Source of the DNA: Methanomicrobiaceae archaeon
GTDB lineage: Archaea > Halobacteriota > Methanomicrobia > Methanomicrobiales > Methanomicrobiaceae
Assembly: GCA_030628325.1 (NCBI GenBank)
Contig: DAOVRB010000037.1
Span: 1-7,637 of the forward strand
Reading direction: 5' to 3'
Length of the DNA: 7,637 nucleotides
In this document: one piece after another, positions 1 through 5,842 of the stretch
Position numbering within the stretch: position 1 is the stretch's first letter
Layout: each line of letters begins with the position of its first letter
Notes under the pieces: model-generated
What the model was told of the DNA's origin: nothing
Databases searched by the model: none
What the model saw: the letters and a program-made list of their open reading frames with translations, nothing else
Position numbers and translations under genes: made by a program

Positions 1-233
1 AGATCTCCACGTCCGGCACCGGCACCAAAGCCCCGCCCGCGGCCACCGCCCATAGGCAGTCCACCACGTCCGAGTCCATATACTGGCGGCTGGCTGGCAG
101 CTCCTGCCTGCTGTGGTGTTTCCTCATCACCCTGTTCTGTTACCGGGGCCTGCCTGTCTGTTACACAGTACCCCAGTCTTCTCCCTGTCATAGGCCCTCT
201 TCCTTCCGGACCTCTTCTGTCAAATCCTGGCAT
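1..233 (-). CDS. DUF5320 family Gly/Arg-rich protein, N-terminal part (C-terminus beyond window)
   Basis: Reading from the ATG at 233 down to base 1 gives 77 codons with no stop. The protein begins MPGFDRRGPEGRGPMTGR, the signature N-terminus of the DUF5320 family, and then has a GYC motif at about residues 21-23. A Pro/Gln/Ala-rich linker follows (about 30-50), and then a Gly/Arg/Met-rich tract (about 52-77). A good Shine-Dalgarno sequence, AGGTGA, lies about 5 bases upstream of the ATG, which fixes the start. DUF5320 proteins are short, cytoplasmic and of unknown function. In methanogens they often sit near NifX/NifB-type iron-molybdenum cofactor proteins and Mrp-type ATPases, but none of these is visible here because the gene runs off the edge. 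The GGxGRG repeats suggest a disordered tail. The family call is fairly sure; the function is not known. Confidence 0.85.
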   Translation of the reverse strand, partial: MPGFDRRGPEGRGPMTGRRLGYCVTDRQAPVTEQGDEETPQQAGAASQPPVYGLGRGGLPMGGGRGRGFGAGAGRGD

Positions 234-250
234 ATTTTTCACCTTATCCT

Positions 251-270
251 GTGTGGTACTAACACCACAC
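251..270 (-). promoter_or_regulatory. Stem-loop in 5' leader of the DUF5320 gene
   Basis: GTGTGGT (251-257) and ACCACAC (264-270) are perfect 7-bp inverted arms with a 6-base loop. They lie 17-37 bases upstream of the DUF5320 start codon. If the TATA-like box at 291-300 is used, transcription would begin near 270, so the hairpin would form the very 5' end of the mRNA and leave the ribosome site free. It could stabilise the message or be an operator dyad. The arms are seen in the sequence; the role is inferred. Confidence 0.4.
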
Positions 271-290
271 TACTACTCATATGCGCACAA

Positions 291-300
291 ATACATAAAT
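291..300 (-). promoter_or_regulatory. Candidate TATA box for the DUF5320 gene
   Basis: On the minus strand this reads ATTTATGTAT, inside an AT-rich stretch. It lies about 63 bases upstream of the DUF5320 ATG and about 26 bases before the predicted transcript start at the hairpin. It resembles an archaeal TATA box but has no strong BRE, so it is a candidate only. Confidence 0.35.
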
Positions 301-350
301 GTTTGGAACATTGCAACACATTTTTCAGGTATTTCAGATATTATACCAGT

Positions 351-605
351 TCAGACCTTCATACACTCTTCAATCCATCCATGAATTAAGGATTTTAATT
401 CTGTAACAGAGACCTCTCCTGACAGATGAGAGGAGATATGACTCCCGAGTTCATCAAGAACAGGATGGATGACATTTTCCGTAATCCATACAGAAGATAT
501 TCCTTCTCTCTCTTTCGAAAGGTGCCTGATCAGTTCAGCAAGATGCTCCATCTCACCTGTCATCTCAAGAATTTCTTCAAAGTTCTTTCCACTGCATCCG
601 GTCAT
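351..605 (-). CDS. Small hypothetical protein, 84 aa
   Basis: I do not recognise this protein. The start chosen is the ATG at 605 (MTGCSGKNFEEILEM...), because a GGAG sequence lies 6 bases upstream of it. A TTG at 620 would add five residues but has a poorer context. The protein is soluble and mostly helical by composition. It has a Glu-rich first half (about residues 9-36, with FEEILEM and LSKEREG) and a second amphipathic segment (about 43-84) ending GWIEECMKV. There is no signal peptide, membrane segment or metal motif; the two Cys residues (4 and 81) are isolated. It lies upstream of the DUF5320 gene on the same strand, separated by 117 bases that contain a separate candidate promoter, so co-transcription is uncertain. 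Codon use resembles the neighbouring host genes, which favours a real gene. Confidence 0.6.
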   Translation of the reverse strand: MTGCSGKNFEEILEMTGEMEHLAELIRHLSKEREGISSVWITENVIHPVLDELGSHISSHLSGEVSVTELKSLIHGWIEECMKV

Positions 606-630
606 TGTGCTCTCCACCAACCACTTATCC

Positions 631-666
631 CGTTTATTATCCCGTTTATTATCCAGTTTAATATCA
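631..666. repeat. Three tandem 12-bp units
   Basis: CGTTTATTATCC occurs at 631-642 and again exactly at 643-654. A third copy, AGTTTAATATCA (655-666), has three changes. The array ends 25 bases before the start codon of the 84-aa gene, within its likely leader or promoter. It could be a set of protein-binding sites or simple slippage. Confidence 0.8.
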
Positions 667-695
667 ACAGGATTCCATCCATATTATTCATATCA

Positions 696-705
696 TTTAT
701 ATTAT
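696..705 (-). promoter_or_regulatory. Candidate TATA box for the 84-aa gene
   Basis: The minus strand reads ATAATATAAA about 90 bases upstream of the start codon. Initiation near 674 would give a leader of about 70 bases that carries the 12-bp repeats. The whole neighbourhood is AT-rich, so the assignment is weak. Confidence 0.25.
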
Positions 706-940
706 CTATACCATATTGACGACCGTTTCTTTTTGAACTATGGTAAACGTGTATGTGAAATTTTATCTTAACAGGTATATCTCGGTTTTTATCAGGTACA
801 TTCCGGTGAAACCCGGTTACCACCACTCTCTCCTTCACCAGAATGTCCCCCATAATTAAACAGCCAACAGGTTTTTCTCCTTTCACGTACTTGTTCAAAA
901 CATATTTTGGTAATTGCACTAATATAACAGATCAGAAAAC

Positions 941-945
941 AGGAG
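941..945 (+). promoter_or_regulatory. Ribosome binding site of the TPR gene, long spacing
   Basis: AGGAG lies 13 bases before the ATG at 959, longer than the usual 5-9. No in-frame start codon lies closer, and the GTG overlapping this site is out of frame. The ATG start is therefore kept, possibly with weak initiation. TATA-like sequences upstream (CATATTTTGG at 901-910 and CTAATATAAC near 920) are possible promoters. Confidence 0.5.
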
Positions 946-958
946 TGCTCAAATTCCC

Positions 959-3900
959 ATGGCAATATTTGACAACATCTTTGGACAGGGGAAGAATCCC
1001 AACCCCCTTATTGAAAAAGGGAGAAGCCTGCTTGAGCAGGGCAGGTATGAAGAAGCTGTAAACAGTTTTGAAAAAGCGCTTGATATTGACCCTGAAGGAA
1101 CAGGGATCTGCTATCAGATGGGCAGCGCTCTCAAATATCTGGGCAGAAATCGCGAAGCAGAGATATTTTTTGAACGCGCAACAAAGGCAAACCCGGATGA
1201 TGCCGCCGCATGGTTCTCCCTTGCAGATATGCTCGGACACAGCGGAAAAAATGCAGATGCTATATCTGCCTATGAAGAGGCACTAAAACTCGACCCCGAT
1301 CTCACCCAGGCCAGGTATCAGATCGGCGAGTGCAGAGAGAATGCAGGAGAATTAAAAGAAGCAGTTGACTGCTATGAAAAAGTGCTCGAAAAAAATCCGG
1401 GAGATTTGGTCATCTGGAGGAAAATAGGGGATCTCTACCTCAGGTCAGGAAAATTTGCTGACGCAGCCGGTTGTTTTGACAGAATCCTGAAAGTAAATCC
1501 TGATGATACCTATGCCATGGTCAGAAAAGGAATCGCCCTTGAGGGAGCAGGGAAATACACGGATGCAATAGACTGTTACAGAGAGGTGACAGAAACCAGT
1601 CAGGAAAATCTGCCGACATATCCGACATATTACAGACTTGCAAACGTGTATGAAATACTCGGAAGATTTGGCGATGCCGCTGTGACATACAAACATATTG
1701 TTACAGTAAACCCCGATGACGCAGTCGCAGGTTACAACCGTGCTGTGAGTCTTCTAAGGAAAGGGGCATTCGATGAGACGGTATCAGCACTCGAAACAGT
1801 TGTCAAAAAGAGACCTGAAGATATTAACGCCTGGTATGTCATGGGAATCGCTCTTGAACAGCAGGGGATATATGACCGTGCAGCAGAGTGCTATGATAAC
1901 ATCCTGCGGACAGACCAGAACAATACAACAGCATGGTACCACAGGGGTTCCTGTATGATATATGCAGGGAGGTACAACGAGGCTCTTGAAAGTTTCCGCC
2001 GTGCGACACAAGGAAACAATAGCCGGTCAGTTGCCTGGATTAATGATGACGTTGATCTGAGCCTCTTTGGCAGACAGACGAATGTGCCAAAGACTGCAAA
2101 AACAATGGATATAGATGTCAAAGAGACAGCATTAAAGGAGATGGAGGGCACTGCCCTCATGCACCTCGGGAAGTTTGATGAGGCACTCTCATGTTTTACC
2201 CATGTCATTGATACAGACAGGGAAATGATCAGTGCATGGAGAAACCGTGCAGAAGTGCTCATGCATCAGGGAGATTACAACAACGCCATAGATTCCCTAA
2301 AACATGTAATCGACGCGTTCCCTGAGGACTGGAGATGCATGGAGCAGAAAGCCGATGCCCATATGCGGCTGGGAGAGTATGAGAAGGCAGCCGAATACTA
2401 CAGTAAACTGGTTATCGCAGATCCATATAACGTGGTTTCATGGCACTCACGTGGTGAAGCGATGGAACACCTCGGAGATTACAAAGAAGCACTCAGCTGT
2501 TATGAAAAGGTAATCGGGATAAACGGTGGCGATGTCGGCACCCTCACAAGCAAAGCTGCGATTCTGATTCGTCTGGGCGAACCGGAGAAGGCACTGGACT
2601 GTATTACGGGTGTAATTGAGAAAAAACCAGAGGATCTCAATGCATACAGAACAGCAGCAGAAATTCTCAAAGAACTTTCACGCTACAAAGAAGCTCTTGA
2701 ATGTTTAGACTCGCTCATTGCAGCAATACCGGATGACGCAGACCTGCTTGCAGATAAAGCAGTTATTCTTGAAAAAACCGGAAACATCAGGGGCGCTGCT
2801 GCATGCTATCGGGATATTCTGAAGTTGCAGCCGGACAGACCAGGCATCTCGGTTAAACTGGGCCATACTCTCACATTGCTTGGCAGGTCAGATGAGGCAA
2901 TCGAAGCCTTTGAGTCAATAGTCAGAGCCAACCCTGATGATGCAGATGCATGGGCCGGAATGGGAAGAGCATTTTTTGCCATGGGTCAGTTTGATGAGGC
3001 ATTTAACTGTCTTACCAGTGCCCTTGAAAAACGTCCCAAAGATACCGGAATTCTCTATGAAACAGGAATTGTGCTAAACAGGCTTGGAAAGTATGCAAAG
3101 GCAATCAAAGTGTTTGACAGGCTGCTTGAGGCCAAAGCTGACCATGCACCTGCAATGAAGGCACGGGCAACTGCACTGGAAGAGACAGGGAGGTTTGAAG
3201 AGGCACTAAAAGGATTTGAGATGTACCTCTCAGTCTCTCCTGAGGATGAGAGTGTGAGAATTGCCATAGGCGGTGCTCTTGAGAAAACAGGCAATTTCGA
3301 GAAGGCAGTTGAATGTTACGCAGAGGCGCTGAAGAAGAATGAGGATGATCTTGATACCTGGCAGAAACTTGGAACCACAATGCTGCATATGGGCAGATAT
3401 GATGAGGCAATCGAATGTTCAGATAACATAACCAGACTCGACCCCGGCAATATAGCGGCATGGCAGAAACGCGGCGAGACACTCACGCGGATCGGAAAAT
3501 ATGATGATGCAGTTTCTGCCTATGAAAAGTGTATATCAGCCAGTCCGGATGACATTACAGCACGCCTTGCACTTGGTTTTGCACTGGTGAAATCCGGAAG
3601 ACTGGGTGATGCAGTCAAACAGTACTCGGCAGTTCTCGAACAGAATCCGGAAAATATCGATACATTATATGAAAAAGCATACGCCCTTTCAGTCATGGGC
3701 GATTATAAGGGAGCAATCAGGTGTGCTGATTCCATACTCACACTCAACTCTGATGACACCAGTGCCAATTTCATGAAAGATTCGCTGCTTGCAAAAACAG
3801 GAAAGTTTGAGCCTGCACTGAAAAGTTATGAGGCAGCTCTTCAGAAAGATCAGAAGAACATGGCATTATGGATCGCAAGAGGTATGCTTCTGGACAGTCT

Positions 3901-4162
3901 CTGCAGATATAATGATGCAGGAAAGTCCTTTGAACATGCCATTTCTCTTGGCAGTGACGAGTTTAGTGCCTGGTACGGCAAGGGTATCACACTGAGCCAT
4001 ATGGGCAAGCACGAAAGCGCAATTGAAAGTTTTGATCAGGCACTCAAAACCAGGCCTGACAACAGAGGCGCATTATACCAGAAAGGCCGTTCACTCACTG
4101 CTCTGGGCAGGTATAAAGATGCAGCTGAGTGTTTCAGGAAGGCTTCGGAAAAAGAAGAGTAA
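959..4162 (+). CDS. Giant tetratricopeptide-repeat (TPR) protein, about 30 repeats, 1067 aa
   Basis: After a short lead-in (MAIFDNIFGQGK, residues 1-12) the whole protein consists of TPR units. They show the canonical pattern of W/Y4, G8, Y/L11, G15, Y/F17, A20, Y/F24, A27 and P32. I count 30 units. Units 1-10 span residues 13-356, with a four-residue LPTY expansion at 218-221. A non-TPR insert (357-389, bases 2027-2125) follows. Units 11-29 (390-1035) are each exactly 34 residues with no gaps, and a last 32-residue unit ends the protein. There is no signal peptide, membrane segment or enzymatic domain. Family knowledge says TPR solenoids bind other proteins, so this is probably a cytoplasmic scaffold; its partners cannot be read from the sequence. 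Fourteen units carry Cys at repeat position 23. The gene stands alone on its strand and ends in a strong hairpin terminator. Confidence 0.95.
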   Translation: MAIFDNIFGQGKNPNPLIEKGRSLLEQGRYEEAVNSFEKALDIDPEGTGICYQMGSALKYLGRNREAEIFFERATKANPDDAAAWFSLADMLGHSGKNADAISAYEEALKLDPDLTQARYQIGECRENAGELKEAVDCYEKVLEKNPGDLVIWRKIGDLYLRSGKFADAAGCFDRILKVNPDDTYAMVRKGIALEGAGKYTDAIDCYREVTETSQENLPTYPTYYRLANVYEILGRFGDAAVTYKHIVTVNPDDAVAGYNRAVSLLRKGAFDETVSALETVVKKRPEDINAWYVMGIALEQQGIYDRAAECYDNILRTDQNNTTAWYHRGSCMIYAGRYNEALESFRRATQGNNSRSVAWINDDVDLSLFGRQTNVPKTAKTMDIDVKETALKEMEGTALMHLGKFDEALSCFTHVIDTDREMISAWRNRAEVLMHQGDYNNAIDSLKHVIDAFPEDWRCMEQKADAHMRLGEYEKAAEYYSKLVIADPYNVVSWHSRGEAMEHLGDYKEALSCYEKVIGINGGDVGTLTSKAAILIRLGEPEKALDCITGVIEKKPEDLNAYRTAAEILKELSRYKEALECLDSLIAAIPDDADLLADKAVILEKTGNIRGAAACYRDILKLQPDRPGISVKLGHTLTLLGRSDEAIEAFESIVRANPDDADAWAGMGRAFFAMGQFDEAFNCLTSALEKRPKDTGILYETGIVLNRLGKYAKAIKVFDRLLEAKADHAPAMKARATALEETGRFEEALKGFEMYLSVSPEDESVRIAIGGALEKTGNFEKAVECYAEALKKNEDDLDTWQKLGTTMLHMGRYDEAIECSDNITRLDPGNIAAWQKRGETLTRIGKYDDAVSAYEKCISASPDDITARLALGFALVKSGRLGDAVKQYSAVLEQNPENIDTLYEKAYALSVMGDYKGAIRCADSILTLNSDDTSANFMKDSLLAKTGKFEPALKSYEAALQKDQKNMALWIARGMLLDSLCRYNDAGKSFEHAISLGSDEFSAWYGKGITLSHMGKHESAIESFDQALKTRPDNRGALYQKGRSLTALGRYKDAAECFRKASEKEE

Positions 4163-4172
4163 GAGAGATGGA

Positions 4173-4232
4173 ATGATGGGCAGGCATTCCTCCTGTTCCG
4201 GTTGTTGTCTGTACTGTGACAAAGGATGTTAA
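4173..4232 (+). CDS. Possible Cys-rich micropeptide, 19 aa
   Basis: Ten bases after the TPR stop codon a short frame opens at ATG-ATG and reads MMGRHSSCSGCCLYCDKGC, then stops. Five of its last twelve residues are Cys (C-x2-C-C-x2-C-x3-C), a spacing that could bind a metal ion or form disulfides. It would be the last cistron of the TPR transcript, and its stop codon touches the left arm of the terminator hairpin. No clear Shine-Dalgarno site precedes it (only GAGATGGA). It may be a chance frame or the remnant of a small zinc-ribbon gene, so confidence is low. Confidence 0.25.
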   Translation: MMGRHSSCSGCCLYCDKGC

Positions 4233-4267
4233 AAACGTGGATGACCTTGAGAGGTCATGCACGTTTT
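4232..4267. terminator. Bidirectional hairpin terminator between convergent genes
   Basis: The arms 4232-4246 and 4253-4267 pair at 14 of 15 positions (AAAACGTG-x-ATGACC and its complement) around a 6-base loop. The plus transcript ends in TTTT and the minus transcript in TTTTT. It sits between the end of the TPR gene and the end of the convergent RecA-like gene, so it can stop transcription from both sides. Confidence 0.75.
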
Positions 4268-4282
4268 CATGGTAATCAGATA

Positions 4283-4888
4283 TCAGAAAAATGGAGGAGG
4301 GTCACAGGAATTAAGAACCTCCTTACTTATTTCAATTGGTAAAGTCGGGACCCTGAGTACTTCATCGGCAAAAGTAGTTAACTGAGTCAGCAGGAGTGGA
4401 TCAAGACCCTCCTCAACAGCGAGAAATACACCTATTGAGTCCATAAGCCTCAGTTTACTGGACAGAAAATGAACAAATTTCAATACGCTTGGACTTGGCA
4501 GGTATACCAGCATAGTATTAACTGAATCAATAATTACACAGGTCTTTTCATCGGGGTTTTCCTTAAGCATCTCAGTAATTCCAATGCCTATTTCAGTCAG
4601 GTTACTTGGGCTGCTGATAAAAATTGCATTATCAATATCTTTTGGCAGACCGCCAAGTGCGTATTTTGTGATGGCATCAATAAATACCACTCTGCTGATA
4701 TCAATCTCATTCTTTCTGTAAATGGTCTTGAGTGTTGGAGATGGCTGATTCACAGTGATCACTATTATGCGCATCTGCAAATCAGAGAGCTGTTTTACAA
4801 GTGTGTAGTTTGTTTCACTCAGGTTAGTGGCCTCGCTTAAGGCAAGAAATATATTTCCACCGGTGAGGGTACCTGTAATTTCGTTCAT
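4283..4888 (-). CDS. RecA/KaiC-superfamily-like protein lacking the Walker A motif, 201 aa
   Basis: The fold is suggested by the order of elements. A first strand NIFLALSE (residues 12-19) is followed by ETNYTLVKQL (25-34), where a RecA/KaiC protein would have its P-loop. Then come the strands RIIVITV (40-46), RVVFIDAI (66-73) and AIFISSP (88-94). A helix LTEIGIGITEML follows (97-108), and then a Walker-B-like strand CVIIDSVNTMLVY (117-129) and a further strand GVFLAVEE (153-160). Methanogens encode many short relatives of the KaiC/Rad55 ATPases with this outline, often linked to signal transduction. The GxxxxGK[ST] sequence is absent, so ATP hydrolysis is doubtful and a binding or regulatory role is more likely. 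The ATG has no clear ribosome site; TTAAAAAGA (4902-4910, minus) is a TATA-like box very close to the start, so a short or leaderless message is possible. It is convergent with the TPR gene. The fold call is moderately sure; the function is unknown. Confidence 0.65.
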   Translation of the reverse strand: MNEITGTLTGGNIFLALSEATNLSETNYTLVKQLSDLQMRIIVITVNQPSPTLKTIYRKNEIDISRVVFIDAITKYALGGLPKDIDNAIFISSPSNLTEIGIGITEMLKENPDEKTCVIIDSVNTMLVYLPSPSVLKFVHFLSSKLRLMDSIGVFLAVEEGLDPLLLTQLTTFADEVLRVPTLPIEISKEVLNSCDPPPFF

Positions 4889-4910
4889 ATTATTCTGGAT
4901 ATCTTTTTAA

Positions 4911-5333
4911 GGGGTTTTACAATGGCACTTTGCACATAAACCTTGTTTCAGTGCTGAATTACCATATACACACCACATCCTCTTTTTTCAGAAGGACTTT
5001 GTGTTATACTTTCAGGATTATAAGGTCATATGATACATTTCTTCATTTTGAGCGTAATATACACACATAACAAAACACATAAAAACTATTAAGTTATTAA
5101 CATTAGGACTTTATTCTATTAAAAAGATGTCTCTTAAAATATTTAAATGTTTTTTGGAAAATGCCCCTCTTTTACACATTACAGAAAAGATACGCCATTT
5201 ATTTTTGATTTATGAGGACTCTGATATTAACCAGACCAAATATTCAGGAGAGTTTTGACAGGTAAAACGCGCTATTTGTATATAGGGATATATCTGATGA
5301 CAGCTGAGTGGCAACCACCAGGTCTCCTGTTGT
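4911..5333. other. Long AT-rich spacer without a supported gene
   Basis: About 420 bases of very AT-rich sequence contain no credible open frame, tRNA or CRISPR. They include many T- and A-tracts and a near-perfect 18-bp palindrome centred on ATTTAAAT (5136-5153). GTATATAGGGATATAT (5278-5293) is a further palindrome-like stretch. The right part (from about 5240) merges into the IS605-like repeat and may be decayed mobile DNA. The composition change from the genes on the left marks the edge of the acquired region. Confidence 0.5.
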
Positions 5334-5393
5334 TTTAACATGATGAGCGGGAAGTCCCCTGCGCAAGCCGGGGGATGAAAGCGTCATGTTAAA
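5334..5393 (+). mobile_element. Nested inverted repeat resembling an IS200/IS605 right end / omega-RNA 3' end
   Basis: Perfect 10-bp outer arms TTTAACATGA (5334-5343) and TCATGTTAAA (5384-5393) enclose an inner GC-rich hairpin. This hairpin pairs TCCCC (5355-5359) with GGGGA (5371-5375) and has a GCAA tetraloop closed by GC pairs. The layout GGGAAGTCCCC...GGGGGATGAAAGCG on the plus strand is like the 3' end of tnpB elements, where the gene's tail, the transposon right end and the guide RNA scaffold overlap. One frame across it reads AGSPLRKPGDES, reminiscent of TnpB C-termini, but stops precede it and no tnpB gene remains in the window. The inverted repeats are seen directly; the IS605 link comes from pattern memory and is inferred. 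Confidence 0.45.
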
Positions 5394-5440
5394 TGACTTT
5401 AAACACAGAAAACGTAGATATGCCATCTATGAGTATTAAA

Positions 5441-5448
5441 TTATATTA
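5441..5448 (+). promoter_or_regulatory. Candidate TATA box of the toxin-antitoxin operon
   Basis: TTATATTA lies just before the palindrome at 5450-5470. Initiation about 26 bases downstream would place the transcript start at the palindrome's right edge, the classic layout for repression. A second candidate, TTTATTTA (5476-5483), would give a leader of only about 8 bases. The sequence does not decide between them. Confidence 0.4.
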
Positions 5449-5449
5449 T

Positions 5450-5470
5450 TCCAATCTTCAAACGATTGGA
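5450..5470. promoter_or_regulatory. Palindromic operator candidate for the HTH antitoxin
   Basis: TCCAATC (5450-5456) and GATTGGA (5464-5470) are perfect 7-bp inverted arms separated by 7 bases. The 21-bp dyad lies between two possible TATA boxes and 42 bases before the toxin start codon. HigA-type antitoxins repress their own operons by binding such dyads as dimers. The palindrome is seen; its use by the downstream HTH protein is inferred. Confidence 0.5.
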
Positions 5471-5512
5471 GAAAATTTATTTACCTTATAGGTTAACAAA
5501 TGTAGGTAGAAC

Positions 5513-5842
5513 ATGGATCTTGAATTTGCAAATAATAAAATTCGAAAATTATGTAGAAATGAAAAATCTGCAATTAGAGATCTTGGAGAAACATGTTCTA
5601 ATAAGTTGAAAAGTAGAATTTCTGATATTCTGGCGGCTGAGACAGTAACTGATCTGATAGCCGGAAAACCCCACCCCCTTAAAGGAAAAAGAAAGGGTCA
5701 GTACTCTATTGAAATTTCCGGGGGGAAGCGTATAATCTTTGTACCTGCAAATAACCCAACACCCCTGACTGAAAGTGAAAAGATTGACTGGCCGAATGTT
5801 ACGAAAATTAAAATTATAGAGATTGTTGATTACCATGATTAA
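5513..5842 (+). CDS. higB: HigB-like RelE/ParE-superfamily toxin, 109 aa
   Basis: The protein has the features of the HigB-like 'killer' toxins. The N-terminus MDLEFANNKIRKLCRNE is followed by a helical segment (about residues 17-48). The conserved core runs HPLKGKRKGQYSIEISGG (about 54-71) and then RIIFVPANNP, and the protein ends KIIEIVDYHD. The length matches the family. Related toxins are RelE-fold mRNA interferases that cut mRNA on or near the ribosome and are held inactive by the partner antitoxin. The ATG at 5513 follows AGGTAG, a modest ribosome site. The gene is first in a two-gene operon and its last 8 bases overlap the start of the antitoxin, so the two are translationally coupled. 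The toxin-first order is typical of higBA. Codon use is markedly AT-rich compared with the genes on the left, consistent with transfer. The frame is intact with no sign of inactivation. Confidence 0.85.
   Translation: MDLEFANNKIRKLCRNEKSAIRDLGETCSNKLKSRISDILAAETVTDLIAGKPHPLKGKRKGQYSIEISGGKRIIFVPANNPTPLTESEKIDWPNVTKIKIIEIVDYHD

Larger units (their letters stand above)
606..958. other. AT-rich intergenic region between divergent genes
   Basis: This 353-base gap separates the small minus-strand gene from the TPR gene, which is transcribed away from it. It holds a 12-bp tandem repeat (631-666), several TATA-like stretches (around 696-705 and 917-926) and the ribosome site of the TPR gene. A minus-strand open frame runs through it (602-919, from a TTG) and ends in an ATGA overlap with the next gene. 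Its second half is simple-sequence (Asn/Ile/Met-rich, encoded by the tandem repeat) and I could not support it as a gene. No RNA gene was seen. Confidence 0.5.

Noticed and set aside
631..666. Short CRISPR-like array
   Set aside because: The 12-bp units are contiguous with no spacers and number only three; there are no cas genes.
426..771. Two plus-strand open frames (426-719 and 469-771)
   Set aside because: They are antisense to the 84-aa gene and to low-complexity AT-rich DNA, rich in Ile/Ser/Phe/Leu, with no ribosome site; they look like shadows.
959..4162. Several antisense and out-of-frame open frames within the TPR gene
   Set aside because: They are shadows produced by the regular codon pattern of the repeats; none has a ribosome site or plausible composition.
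5136..5153. 18-bp near-palindrome centred on ATTTAAAT
   Set aside because: It consists only of A/T runs in a very AT-rich spacer, where such palindromes arise often by chance, and it has no gene next to it.
5294..5346. C/D-box small RNA suggested by TGATGA (5295-5300, 5341-5346) and CTGA (5304-5307)
   Set aside because: The boxes are not spaced as in C/D RNAs: CTGA follows the first C-like box by only 3 bases, and no D box follows the second. The GC-rich hairpin explains the segment better.
5244..5426. Minus-strand open frame of 60 codons across the IS605-like repeat
   Set aside because: It is encoded mostly by the complement of the inverted repeat, with no start context and no recognisable protein.
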